Below, one piece after another: positions 44,604 to 54,352 of a DNA stretch of 64,000 nucleotides. Origin of the DNA: Polyangiaceae bacterium (GTDB lineage: Bacteria; Myxococcota_A; Polyangia; Polyangiales; Polyangiaceae); NCBI GenBank assembly GCA_016719945.1, contig JADJYE010000017.1:1-64000 (forward strand). Direction: 5' to 3'. The position numbers and the translations under genes were made by a program. Position 1 is the first letter of the stretch. Every line of letters starts with the position of its first letter. Below the pieces are notes generated by a model that was not told where the DNA came from, did no database searches, and saw only the letters and a program-made list of their open reading frames with translations.

Positions 44604-46516
44604 GCGCAGGCCAAGAGCCCCAGCAGGCGAAGGCGCCCGGGAAGCGCGCGGAGCAGGCCCTGGCGCGCTTCCACGAGGAGGGGGCGCTCCAGAGCTACGA
44701 CCTGCGCAACCTGGCGCGGCTCTGGCCCTTCGTGCGGCCGTATCGCCTCCAGCTGTTGGCGTCGATCGGGCTCTTGCTCGTCGCCTCGGGCTTCGCCCTC
44801 ACGCGCCCCCTCATCATGAGGGACGGCCTCGACGGCATCGGGCGCGACCCGGGCGCCATCACGCGGGCCGGGCTGCTGCTCACGTTCGTGATCGTCGTCG
44901 AGCAGGCGATCGCCTTCCCCCAGATGTACCTCGTTCAGAAGGTCGGCGCGCACGCGATGTCGGATCTGCGGCGGGCCGTCTTCCAGTTCCTCCACTCGCG
45001 CAGCCTCGCGTTCTTCGACCGCACCCCGGTCGGGCGCCTGGTGACCCGGGTGACGAACGACGTGGACGCGATCGGTGAGATGTTCGCGTCGGGCGCCCTC
45101 AACGCGATCGGCGATCTGCTCAGGCTCGTCGTGATCGTCGTGGTCATGACGTCGCTCGACTGGCAGATGTCGATCATCGCGTTCGCCACCCTCCCCGTGG
45201 TGATGCTGGGCGTGAACTACACGTGCAAGCGGATCCGCGAGGCGTTCCGCGAGGTGCGACTGAAGACGGCGCGCATGAACGCGTACCTCAACGAGCAGGT
45301 CAGCGGCATGTCGATCGTGCAGGCCTACGCCCGCGAGGACGACGGCGCCCGGGAGTTCGACGCCATCAACGACGCCTACCGCCAGGCGAACAACCGCTCG
45401 ATCGTCTGGGACGCGACCCTCGACGCCGCCATCGAGCTGATCTCGAGCCTGTGCATCGCCTCTGCGCTGTGGGCGGCGGGCGTGCACGCGGCGAGCGAGC
45501 GGGTCTCCTTCGGGACGCTGTTCGCGTTCGTCGCGTACATCGACATGTTCTTCCTGCCGATCCGCGATCTGTCGGCCAGGTACACGCTCGTGCAGTCGGC
45601 CATGACGGGCGCCGAGCGGGTGTTCGAGCTGCTCGACAACCAAGAGGCCGACGCGCCGGCGGCTGAGCGCGTCGAGCGTGGCGCCACCGACGAGGGCGCC
45701 CCGGCCGTCGAGCTCGACGCGGTCACCTTCGGGTACAAACCCAACTCTCAGGCGCTGCGAGACGTGTCGCTCTCGGTCGCCCGAGGCGAGCGGGTGGCGC
45801 TGGTCGGCGCTACGGGGGCCGGCAAGAGCACCGTGCTCAGCTTGGTGCTGCGCCTCTATGAGGTCCAAACGGGCTCGGTTCGGGTGTTCGGCCGGGACGT
45901 GCGCCTGTGGGACAAGGACGAGCTGCGGAGGCACTTCGCGGTCGTCCCGCAGGACGTCTTCCTCTTCCCTGGGACAGTGGCGACCAACGTCGCGGCCGGT
46001 GACCCCCAGCCGGATCTAGACCGGGTCCGGCGCGCGCTCACCCGCATCGACGCGCTCGAGCTGTTCGAACGGCGCGAGGGGGGCCTCCAGGCGCCCGTCC
46101 GCGAGCGGGGCTCGAACTTCTCCGCCGGCGAGCGCCAGCTCATGGCCTTCGCGCGCGCGCTCTACAAGGACCCCGACGTGCTCGTCCTCGACGAGGCCAC
46201 GGCCAACGTGGACAGCGACACCGAGGCGCGGCTGCAGCGCGCGGTCGAGGGCGCCCTCACGGGCCGCACGGCGCTAGTCATCGCACACCGACTCTCCACG
46301 ATCCGGGCGGCCGATCGCATCATCGTGTTCCACAAGGGCAAGGTGGTGGAGTCGGGCACCCACGCAGAGCTGCTCGCGGCCCAGGGCGTGTACGCGAGGC
46401 TCCACGCGCTGCAGTTCGCCCGAGAGCACCTGGCGGAGCTCGGCGCGGGACACGGACCCCGCCCGACGTCGGCCGCCCCCCCCTGCCGCCTGAAGGAGCA
46501 CAATCAGCGCGGCTGA
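44600..46516 (+). CDS. ABC exporter half-transporter (catalytic-site partner)
   Basis: GTG 44600; 638 aa. After a 30-residue charged N-terminus come six membrane helices and the ATPase: Walker A GATGAGKST, Walker B VLVLDEATANVDS with the catalytic Glu, and an altered signature NFSAGERQL in place of LSGGQ. Together with the preceding subunit this gives one consensus site (its own Walker A/B with the partner's LSGGQ) and one degenerate site (partner Asp with FSAGE). The stop lies inside a palindrome that precedes the next promoter. Confidence 0.93.
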   Translation: MSAGQEPQQAKAPGKRAEQALARFHEEGALQSYDLRNLARLWPFVRPYRLQLLASIGLLLVASGFALTRPLIMRDGLDGIGRDPGAITRAGLLLTFVIVVEQAIAFPQMYLVQKVGAHAMSDLRRAVFQFLHSRSLAFFDRTPVGRLVTRVTNDVDAIGEMFASGALNAIGDLLRLVVIVVVMTSLDWQMSIIAFATLPVVMLGVNYTCKRIREAFREVRLKTARMNAYLNEQVSGMSIVQAYAREDDGAREFDAINDAYRQANNRSIVWDATLDAAIELISSLCIASALWAAGVHAASERVSFGTLFAFVAYIDMFFLPIRDLSARYTLVQSAMTGAERVFELLDNQEADAPAAERVERGATDEGAPAVELDAVTFGYKPNSQALRDVSLSVARGERVALVGATGAGKSTVLSLVLRLYEVQTGSVRVFGRDVRLWDKDELRRHFAVVPQDVFLFPGTVATNVAAGDPQPDLDRVRRALTRIDALELFERREGGLQAPVRERGSNFSAGERQLMAFARALYKDPDVLVLDEATANVDSDTEARLQRAVEGALTGRTALVIAHRLSTIRAADRIIVFHKGKVVESGTHAELLAAQGVYARLHALQFAREHLAELGAGHGPRPTSAAPPCRLKEHNQRG

Positions 46517-46541
46517 TTCGCGCTATAATCACGCCCGGAGG
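46502..46541 (+). promoter_or_regulatory. Promoter with TATAAT, upstream palindrome and short leader
   Basis: AATCAGC-GCG-GCTGATT (46502-46518) is a perfect inverted repeat covering the end of the ABC gene. TATAAT (46524-46529) follows six bases later and GGAGG (46537-46541) sits five bases before ATG 46547. The palindrome occupies the -35 region, so it could be an operator. The exact consensus is rare in this GC-rich DNA. Confidence 0.6.
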
Positions 46542-46546
46542 ATCGC

Positions 46547-47275
46547 ATGAACCGAGCTTTTTCTTTTGGGCTTGTCGTGGCTGGGCTGGCGCTGGGCTGT
46601 GGTGACGATACGACCGCCACGGGTGGGTCGGGTGGGTCAGGTGGCGGCGGCGGCGAGTCGGCTGGCGGCTCACCCGCGACGGGCGGCGGCGGCGCGGGCT
46701 TGGGCGGCACGCCCAGCACCGGCGGCAACGGCACCGGCGGCGATCCCGGAACCGGCGGCAACGGCACCGGCGGCGCGGCCGCCAGCTGCGTCGACGACGT
46801 GAACGACACCGCGTGCGTCGCGTGCGCGAAGGACAGCTGTTGTGACGCGTACGCCGCGTGCGAGGGCGATGCGGGCTGTGTCCAGTGCATCACCTGCACG
46901 CAGACGGCCGCTGACCCCACGACGTGCCTGGGCACCGACTGCGACCTCTCCGACGTGGTGGTGGCGGACATGATCGCGTGCGCCAACGGCTCCTGTAACG
47001 CCGACTGCTTCGGCGGCCAGTCGCTGTGCGAACCCTCCAACCAAGACACGCCGTGCCTCACCTGCGTCAAGGGCGCCTCCAACGCCGGCGGCTGCTGCAC
47101 GGAGCTCGAGGCCTGCTCGGCAGATCCCGAGTGCATCCAGTGCCTCGCCTGCGTCCAGTCGGCGGCCGATCCGACCGCCTGCCTCGGCAATGGGTGCGCG
47201 CTCGCGGACGCCGAGACGAGCGACTTCTTGAGCTGCGCGCTCAACAGCTGCGGCGACGAGTGCCAGGGAGGCTGA
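46547..47275 (+). CDS. Cys-rich lipoprotein with two tandem domains
   Basis: A 242-aa protein. Signal and lipobox are at the start (FGLVVAGLALGC), then a Gly/Ser/Thr spacer to about 80. Two homologous domains of about 75 aa follow: CVDDVNDTACVACAKDSCCD...CITCTQTAADPTTCLG and CEPSNQDTPCLTCVKG...CLACVQSAADPTACLGNGC. Each has about 12 cysteines. An internal duplication is clear. It is likely a disulphide-stabilised outer-membrane or surface protein. The function is unknown. It has its own promoter and converges head-on with the next gene with no spacing. Confidence 0.82.
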   Translation: MNRAFSFGLVVAGLALGCGDDTTATGGSGGSGGGGGESAGGSPATGGGGAGLGGTPSTGGNGTGGDPGTGGNGTGGAAASCVDDVNDTACVACAKDSCCDAYAACEGDAGCVQCITCTQTAADPTTCLGTDCDLSDVVVADMIACANGSCNADCFGGQSLCEPSNQDTPCLTCVKGASNAGGCCTELEACSADPECIQCLACVQSAADPTACLGNGCALADAETSDFLSCALNSCGDECQGG

Positions 47276-47700
47276 TCACTCCACGCTGGTCATCGCGACC
47301 ATCACGACGAAGAAGTCCACGCAGGTAGCGTTGCGGACGGTGACGGCGAGCTCGTCGATGTCGACGAGCTCGACCTCGCTCCCTGCCGCGAGCACGAGGC
47401 TCGAGCCATCACCCTCGCGCGCAGTGGCGACATAGGCCTGCCAGGCGCGCGGCTCGCCGTCGAGCTTGTGCTCGAAGCGGACGCTCAGGCCGGGCGGGAA
47501 GTCGATCCAGTCGTCAGAGTCCCACGAGGTCGAGCGGTAGATGCCCCCCTCGGCCGTGCCGGCCGAGTAGGTGACCGGGGGCTCGTCCTCGAGCTCCTTG
47601 CCGCAGCCGCCGGTGATCGGATCGCAGGCGGTCGCGAACGCGAACAGGGCCGACGCAGCGAGCGCGAAAGCGCCCGCGACGACCCTGTGCGCGAGGGATC

Positions 47701-47704
<4 letters not shown>
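47276..47704 (-). CDS. Hypothetical lipoprotein, coupled to hemB
   Basis: GTG 47704 overlaps the hemB stop (GTGA) and gives a clear lipoprotein signal, MRSLAHRVVAGAFALAASAL...ATAC; GTG 47716 would add four residues. The 142-aa product has Cys after the lipobox (CDPITGGCGKE) and a beta-rich body (GGIYRSTSWDSDDWIDFPPG). The family is not recognised. Coupling to a haem enzyme gene is probably incidental. Confidence 0.75.
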
Positions 47705-48687
<983 letters not shown>

Positions 48688-48767
48688 CGCGGCGCAGCTT
48701 AGCAGTGTGCCGAACAAGGCACCTCGTTGCGCTCGATGACGTAGGTGCCGCTCTTTCACCCCCCCGG

Positions 48768-48790
48768 CCCCCCTCCCAGCGCGAGGGGGG
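48768..48790 (-). terminator. GC-rich hairpin after the GYF-GAF gene
   Basis: CCCCCCTC (48768-48775) and GAGGGGGG (48783-48790) pair across a seven-base loop, 13 bases past the stop of the minus-strand gene ending at 48804 and upstream of hemB. There is no T run after it, so termination is tentative. Confidence 0.45.
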
Positions 48791-48803
48791 GGAAGGACCC
48801 GCG

Positions 48804-50090
48804 TCAGCTCCAGCCGCCGGCCTCGGCTTGCTTCACGAACGTCGCGACGAGGTCCTCGGCGCGCGTGAGCTCACGCATCGTGAAGCGCCGGGCCTTGCCG
48901 ATCTCGACGATGCCGAGCAGGCGATCGCGAGGACGGATCGGGAACATCGCCGAGGCCTCGGGATCGAGGCCGCTCTTGCGCATTCGCACCAGCGTGGCCT
49001 CGCCCGCCGGCCCGGCAGCAGGCTCTGCGATGACGACGTTGCCACCCGCCGCCGCGACGACAGCGGGATCGAGCAGGCGGGTGCGGGTCCCGAGCAGCTC
49101 GAACATGTTGGGCCCGTGCGCCACGACCACCGTCGCGCCTTCGTCCGCCATGCGATGAACGAGGCCGACCTGGGCGCCGGTGCGTCGCACGAGCGCCGCG
49201 AGGAGGAGGTTGAACGCCTCGGCGACGTCGGCCGCGCCGCGCAGCTCCTCCTCCGGGGAGGGAAAGGAGCTCGTGGGGGCGCTGGGCCCAATCGCTGCGC
49301 CGGCCCCGACCGCGGAGGGGCGGTGGGAGACCGGCCGCGGGAGCGAGCTGGCGGGGGGCACCGACGGAGCACGCGTGCTGCCAGGGGGGGCGGGCCTTAC
49401 GCTGCTGACCGCTGGCGGACGCACGCTCCCGGGCGGAAGAGGGCGCACGCTCGCAGGCTGAGGGGGGCGGGCGCTGCCTTGGTTGAGCGCGGCAGGGGGC
49501 GGCACGCTCGGGACGCGCGGAGGTGCCGACACTGGAGGCTTGTTCGGCACCTTCGTGTCTTCGTCGTCGTCGAGGTACGAAGCGAGCGTGGGGCGGTCAC
49601 CGCCCAAGAGATCTCGCGAGACCTGCGTCGGGACCTCATTGCCTTCCGTCGTCGAAGCCTGCGGCGCGCTGCCCGAGGAGCTCGGCGCCGCGAACGAGGC
49701 GACGGCCGCGGAGAGCACCTCGATCGTGGGTCGATCGCCCAGCTCGCCCGACTTTTCGTCGACGATCGAGACGGCGTCGAGCTCGTCGGCGTCGAGCGGC
49801 TCGGCTTCGGCGGTCTCGGGTGCGTCGTCGGGCTCGTCGAGCAACGCCGACAGCGGCGCCGCCTGGGAGCGCGGGCTCCCGGGCCCCGAGGGCTCTGCGA
49901 AGTCAGCGAGGGGCCGCCAGACCTTCCAGCCCTCGTGGCGGATGAAAGTGTCGAGCGGGACGCGACCGGCCTCGACGCCGCGCACCAGCAAATCTCGGCG
50001 AACGGGCCCCACGGCGTTCAGCCCGTCGGTCACGTACCAACGATCCGGGCCTTGAACGTTCAGGGAGTCCCCTTTCAGCTTGGCCGCCAT
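48804..50090 (-). CDS. GYF-domain and GAF-domain signalling protein
   Basis: ATG 50090 places a GYF_2-type domain at residues 10-65 (DRWYVTDGLNAVGPVRRDLL, FIRHEGWKVWRPLADFAE). The frame stays open 30 codons further, but with little support. A long Pro/Ser/Ala-rich disordered middle follows (about 75-270), with repeats of the form SVRPxxPGSxRxP. The C-terminal 150 residues resemble a GAF domain (GAADVAEAFNLLLAALVRRT, GLVHRMADEGATVVVAHGPN, RDRLLGIVEIGKARRFTMRE). GYF_2 domains bind proline-rich peptides and GAF domains bind small ligands. It is probably cytosolic. Confidence 0.78.
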   Translation of the reverse strand: MAAKLKGDSLNVQGPDRWYVTDGLNAVGPVRRDLLVRGVEAGRVPLDTFIRHEGWKVWRPLADFAEPSGPGSPRSQAAPLSALLDEPDDAPETAEAEPLDADELDAVSIVDEKSGELGDRPTIEVLSAAVASFAAPSSSGSAPQASTTEGNEVPTQVSRDLLGGDRPTLASYLDDDEDTKVPNKPPVSAPPRVPSVPPPAALNQGSARPPQPASVRPLPPGSVRPPAVSSVRPAPPGSTRAPSVPPASSLPRPVSHRPSAVGAGAAIGPSAPTSSFPSPEEELRGAADVAEAFNLLLAALVRRTGAQVGLVHRMADEGATVVVAHGPNMFELLGTRTRLLDPAVVAAAGGNVVIAEPAAGPAGEATLVRMRKSGLDPEASAMFPIRPRDRLLGIVEIGKARRFTMRELTRAEDLVATFVKQAEAGGWS

Positions 50091-50192
50091 GGATAACACG
50101 AACCCCCCAAACCCCTTCTCCGAGCCTCGGGGCTTATGGCGGTCCATCGCGGGGTTGTCAACCATAGGCCGCTGGGCCAATCACGAGAACCG

Positions 50193-51800
50193 ATGAGCGG
50201 ACGAACGACCCCGGGCGCACGGCGAAGCGAGGGCCTGGTGCAAGCCTCTCCCGCTCGCCCGGGCACGGTCTATCTGGTGGGGGCGGGGCCGGGGGATCCC
50301 GATCTGCTGACCCTTCGCGGGGCCGAGCTCTTGAGCTCGGCTGACGCGGTGCTTCATGACGAGCTGAGCTCACCCGAGCTGCTCGAGCTGGCGCGACCCG
50401 ACGCGCTGCTCGAGTACGTCGGCAAGCGCGGCGACGAGCCGGCCGAGAAGCAGCTGCGCCAGTCTCAGATCGACGCGCGCATCCTCGAGCTCGCGCGAGG
50501 CGGACGCTCGGTCGTTCGGCTCAAGGGTGGCGACCCCTTCCTGTTCGGGCGAGGCTCCGAGGAGGCCGAGTCGCTTGCCGACGCTGGCGTTCCGTACGAG
50601 ATCGTCCCGGGCGTCACCTCGCCCATCGCCGCAGCGGCCTACGCCGGCATCAGCCTGACCCACCGCGACCTGGCCTCGAGCGTCGTCTTCCTGAGCGGCA
50701 CGACCCGCGAGGGGCAGGCCTTCGATTTCAAGGAGCTCGCCGGCCACAAGGGGACCGTCTGCGTCCTCATGGGCCTGAGGAGGCTCGGCGCGATCGCCGA
50801 CGCGCTCGTTCGCGACGCCGGGCGCGCCCCGTCGACCCCTGCCGCGGTCGTCTCCGCCGGGACGCGCCCCGCTCAGCGCGTCGTCGTCGGAACGCTCGAG
50901 GACATCGCCGCGCGGGTCGTCGCCGCGCGCCTCCCGACCCCGGCGCTGGTCGTCGTCGGCGACGTCGTCTCGTTGCGCGAGCGGCTGCGGTGGTACGACG
51001 CCTGGCCGCTGTTCGACCAACGCGTCGTCGTGACGCGCGCCGAGCACCAGGCGGCGGGGCTCGCGCGGCTGCTCTTGCGCCGGGGCGCGCGTCCCATCGA
51101 GCTACCCCTGCTCGCGATCGAGGCGCCCCCCGACGAGGCGCCGGTCGAGCGCGCCGCGCGCGAGGTCGGCTCGTACGACCTGGTGATCTTCACCAGCGAG
51201 AACGGCGCGGAGCGGTTCTTCCACGCGCTGCGCGGGGTGGGGCGAGACGCGCGCGCCTTCGGAGCCGCCCTCGTAGCGTGCGTCGGCGAAGGCACCGCGA
51301 AGGCGCTCGCGCGACGAGGGATCACGCCTGACATCGTGCCCGCGACCTTCCGCGGCGAGGCGCTCGCGGACGCGATCTGCGCCGCGCTGGAGCGTCGGCC
51401 GGGCGGCGCAGCGGGGGCGCGGGCGCTCTTGCCTCGAGCGCTGGTGGCGCGCGAGGTGCTGCCCGACACGCTCCGCGCACGTGGCGTCGACGTCGACGTG
51501 GTCGCGGTCTACCAGACGGTGAAGAAGAGCCCCGACGCGCTGGTCGAGCTGCTCGAGCGGCGCGGCGCCGACGTGCTCCTGCTCACCGCGAGCTCGGCGG
51601 TCGACGCGATCTGCGACGCGCTCGGCGAGCGGCTAGGCGCGCTCACCGAGGGGCTGCTCGTCGCGAGCATCGGCGCCGTTACCAGCGAGACCGCGTCACG
51701 GCGCGGCCTGCGGGTCGACGTCACCGCGGACAAGAGCACCACGACCGCCCTCGTGGACGCCGTCGAGCGCGCAATCGGCGCTCAGAGTCGCGCGCGGTAG
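50193..51800 (+). CDS. cobA-hemD: Fused uroporphyrinogen-III C-methyltransferase and uroporphyrinogen-III synthase
   Basis: ATG 50193 (MSGRTTPGARRSEG); the frame is open 19 codons earlier. The 535-aa product has a CobA/SUMT domain at about 20-265 (VYLVGAGPGDPDLLTLRGAE, VVRLKGGDPFLFGRGSEEAE, PGVTSPIAAAAYAGISLTHR, VCVLMGLRRL). This methylates uroporphyrinogen III at C2 and C7 with SAM. A HemD domain follows at about 270-535 (FTSENGAERFFHALR, LLTASSAVDAICDALG), which closes hydroxymethylbilane into uroporphyrinogen III. The fusion links haem, sirohaem and cobalamin branches. Its 3' end overlaps the convergent glycosyltransferase gene by 19 bases. Confidence 0.93.
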   Translation: MSGRTTPGARRSEGLVQASPARPGTVYLVGAGPGDPDLLTLRGAELLSSADAVLHDELSSPELLELARPDALLEYVGKRGDEPAEKQLRQSQIDARILELARGGRSVVRLKGGDPFLFGRGSEEAESLADAGVPYEIVPGVTSPIAAAAYAGISLTHRDLASSVVFLSGTTREGQAFDFKELAGHKGTVCVLMGLRRLGAIADALVRDAGRAPSTPAAVVSAGTRPAQRVVVGTLEDIAARVVAARLPTPALVVVGDVVSLRERLRWYDAWPLFDQRVVVTRAEHQAAGLARLLLRRGARPIELPLLAIEAPPDEAPVERAAREVGSYDLVIFTSENGAERFFHALRGVGRDARAFGAALVACVGEGTAKALARRGITPDIVPATFRGEALADAICAALERRPGGAAGARALLPRALVAREVLPDTLRARGVDVDVVAVYQTVKKSPDALVELLERRGADVLLLTASSAVDAICDALGERLGALTEGLLVASIGAVTSETASRRGLRVDVTADKSTTTALVDAVERAIGAQSRAR

Positions 51801-54352
51801 AGCGCGAACTTGTTGTTGAGCTCGGGCGTCGTGAGCCTCACGAGCTCCTTCGGCTCCCCGAGCTCCGTCGCGAGGGCGTCGACGCGACGCGGGAGCAGCA
51901 CGACGTACACCGTGGTCTTCCCCTCCCTCCGACGCGCGGCGAGCCACGCGCGGAAGGCCTCGCCGGTCTCCTTGAAGTTCGCGATCTGGTTGCCGGTGTA
52001 GAAGTTCTCGCCCTTCCAGTTCATCTGGTACGCGACCAGCGGCCCTGGCTCATCCTTGGACGCTTGCAGGTAGCTGAGCACGAGCTCTCGCTGGCCCCAA
52101 TGCGGCGCGGCGCGCGGCATGTAGACGTCGAGCGTCCACCCGGCGAACGCGATCGCGACGACGGCGAACGCGGTCACGGCGAAGCGGCGAACGCGTTCGA
52201 ACGCCGTTGCGAGCAGGCACGCCGCGGCCGCCGCGGAGAACGCCCAGAACCACGCCGAGAAGCTGAGGTGCTGGGGCCACGGTCGCTCGTAGAGGTAGGT
52301 GAACAGGTGGAGCAGGCGCGCGTCCGACGGCTGGTCAGGACGCGCGAGGGCGAGGTCGCGCCCGACGAGCAGCACCAGCATCGCCCCGCACACCGCGAGC
52401 ACCGTCGTCGACGAGCGCGCGCTGGTGGCTGCCTTCGCCCCTACGTCGAGCGTGGCGTGTGCCGTGAGGCCGGCCAAGAGGCCGAGCGCCGGCACCGCCG
52501 GGAAGATGTAGTGGTGGAACTTCGTCTGCATGTACGAGAACAACGCGAAGCCGACGATGAACCACACCGCGAGCAGCGCGATCGTCCCGCGCCGAGCGCG
52601 ATGCTCGTCGCCGCCATCGTCGTCGCGCTGCGCGCGCGCGAGCGCTGCCGGAACCCACGCGACCCATGGGAACGTCGCGTACCCGAGCTGCCAGACGTAG
52701 TAACGGAAGCTCACGTCCTCCGACTTGTTCGTGTCGTGGACGTGATCGAAAGCGCGTTTGTACATGTCGTGGAAGATGAGGCGGTCCACGAACGGCCAGC
52801 CGTGCCGCGTCCACATCGCCACGAACCAGGGCAGCGCCACCGCACAGAACGCGGTGGTCCCCGCGGAGAGCTCGAGATCGAGCAAGAGCCGGTAGCGCTT
52901 GGTCGAGACGATGTACCCGAGCACCGCGGTGCCGGGCAGCACGAGGCCAGCGGGGCCCTTCCCCATCGTGGCGACGCCGGCGCACACGAAGGCCGCCAGG
53001 AAATAGAGCCGCCGCGCGCGGCGCTCGCCCCACTCGAGGAAGAGCACGACGCCTAGCGCGGCCGCCCACACCAAGGCCTGCAGCGCCGGGAGCACCTTGG
53101 GGTAGACCGGCGCGGCGGTGACACAGGCCTTGTTGCCCGGCATCACGCCGCAGTTGCCCGCCGAGCCGAACGTGAACGCGTCGGTCACCGCGCGGATCGG
53201 CGGCACGCGCAGCCCGAAGCGCGGGTCGACGTTGAGCGTGAGGTTCCGCGTCAGCAGGTAGATCACCTGCGGAACGACGATCAGGCACACGACGCCGAGC
53301 ACGAGCTGATGCGCAGAGAGCGAGAGGCGTCGTCCCCCGAGCGCGACCGCGAAGCTGCGTACCCGAGCGTCGCCCTGAGCGTGCGCGCCGAGCAGAAAGA
53401 AGCCCAGCGCGGCGCTCATGCCCGCGACGAACGGCATGTCCGCCATCGTCTGCCGCGACAGCAGGAACCACTGCGGCATGGTGGTCACACAGACCCCGGC
53501 GAACAGGGCTGCGCGGCGACCGAACGCGCTCGCGATCGCCTTGTAGAGCACGTACGTCGCGCCGATGGTCACCAGGAAGAACGGGAACCGGACGGCCCAC
53601 TCGGGGTAGGGGATCGAGCCCTCCTGGGTCGCTGCGAGCATCCCCCCCGGCTCGTAGCGCACGCCGAGCGTCGCCATGCCGAGGGCCTGCATCCAGAAGC
53701 CGAGGATCGGCTTCGACCAGAACCACTCCTCGTTGACCCACCACAACGAGATCCAGTCGCGGCGCGCGAGGATCTCCCGGGAGACCTCGCCATAGTGCGT
53801 CTCCCATGGGTCGAACAGAGAGTGCGCGCCGAGCGTCGGCAGCAGCACCAGCGTCGCGATGCACAAGAGCCAGAAGCCCTCGCGCCGGTAGAAAGGGGCG
53901 CCGTCGGTGAAGACGCCCAGCGCGCCGAGCGTGAGGCCCACGCCCGCGACCGCGCCCAGGAAGGCCAGCGGGATCAGCGCGCCCGCGGCGGTGGGGCCGA
54001 GCGCGCCTGCGACGGCGAGCCGAAGGCCGAGGAGCGTCCCGAGCGCGCCCGCGGCGGTGACGGCGAGCCCGGGCGCGAGGCGCTGGAGGGGGACCGCCTG
54101 CGAGCCGTCGTCGTCGTCGAAGCTCCCCAGCAGCCAGAGCAGGCCTACCGCCGTGACGACGGCCGCGGCGAAGCCGATCGCGACGCCGGCGCGCGGACCG
54201 TACGTCCCGAGCAAGTTGGCGACGCCGAGCAAGAGGCCGCCGAGCGTGAGCGCGAGGCCCGACCCCCACCTCGGCGGGTTGCCCCGTCGGATGAGCGGGG
54301 GCTCGTCTTCGGGGGCGGCTGGCCCGCTCTCCCCCTCGGCGCCCGCGGTCAC
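51782..54352 (-). CDS. Integral-membrane glycosyltransferase (PMT/ArnT-like, GT-C fold)
   Basis: GTG 54352 overlaps the valS stop (GTGA). The 856-aa product has a 30-residue soluble start and then many membrane segments. The GT-C first-loop motif is clear: DPWETHYGEVSREILARRDW with the acidic pair and Arg, then WWVNEEWFWSKPILGFWMQA. A periplasmic domain lies at the C-terminus (QMNWKGENFYTGNQIANFKE). The family transfers sugars from polyprenyl phosphate carriers to lipids or proteins; acceptor and sugar cannot be told. No lipid A gene is nearby. Confidence 0.85.
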   Translation of the reverse strand: MTAGAEGESGPAAPEDEPPLIRRGNPPRWGSGLALTLGGLLLGVANLLGTYGPRAGVAIGFAAAVVTAVGLLWLLGSFDDDDGSQAVPLQRLAPGLAVTAAGALGTLLGLRLAVAGALGPTAAGALIPLAFLGAVAGVGLTLGALGVFTDGAPFYRREGFWLLCIATLVLLPTLGAHSLFDPWETHYGEVSREILARRDWISLWWVNEEWFWSKPILGFWMQALGMATLGVRYEPGGMLAATQEGSIPYPEWAVRFPFFLVTIGATYVLYKAIASAFGRRAALFAGVCVTTMPQWFLLSRQTMADMPFVAGMSAALGFFLLGAHAQGDARVRSFAVALGGRRLSLSAHQLVLGVVCLIVVPQVIYLLTRNLTLNVDPRFGLRVPPIRAVTDAFTFGSAGNCGVMPGNKACVTAAPVYPKVLPALQALVWAAALGVVLFLEWGERRARRLYFLAAFVCAGVATMGKGPAGLVLPGTAVLGYIVSTKRYRLLLDLELSAGTTAFCAVALPWFVAMWTRHGWPFVDRLIFHDMYKRAFDHVHDTNKSEDVSFRYYVWQLGYATFPWVAWVPAALARAQRDDDGGDEHRARRGTIALLAVWFIVGFALFSYMQTKFHHYIFPAVPALGLLAGLTAHATLDVGAKAATSARSSTTVLAVCGAMLVLLVGRDLALARPDQPSDARLLHLFTYLYERPWPQHLSFSAWFWAFSAAAAACLLATAFERVRRFAVTAFAVVAIAFAGWTLDVYMPRAAPHWGQRELVLSYLQASKDEPGPLVAYQMNWKGENFYTGNQIANFKETGEAFRAWLAARRREGKTTVYVVLLPRRVDALATELGEPKELVRLTTPELNNKFALYRARL

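Noticed and set aside
48804..50096. Plus-strand frame 48648-50096 as a gene
   Set aside because: It is antisense to the GYF-GAF protein, whose domains are recognisable; the Arg/His-rich translation has no family features.
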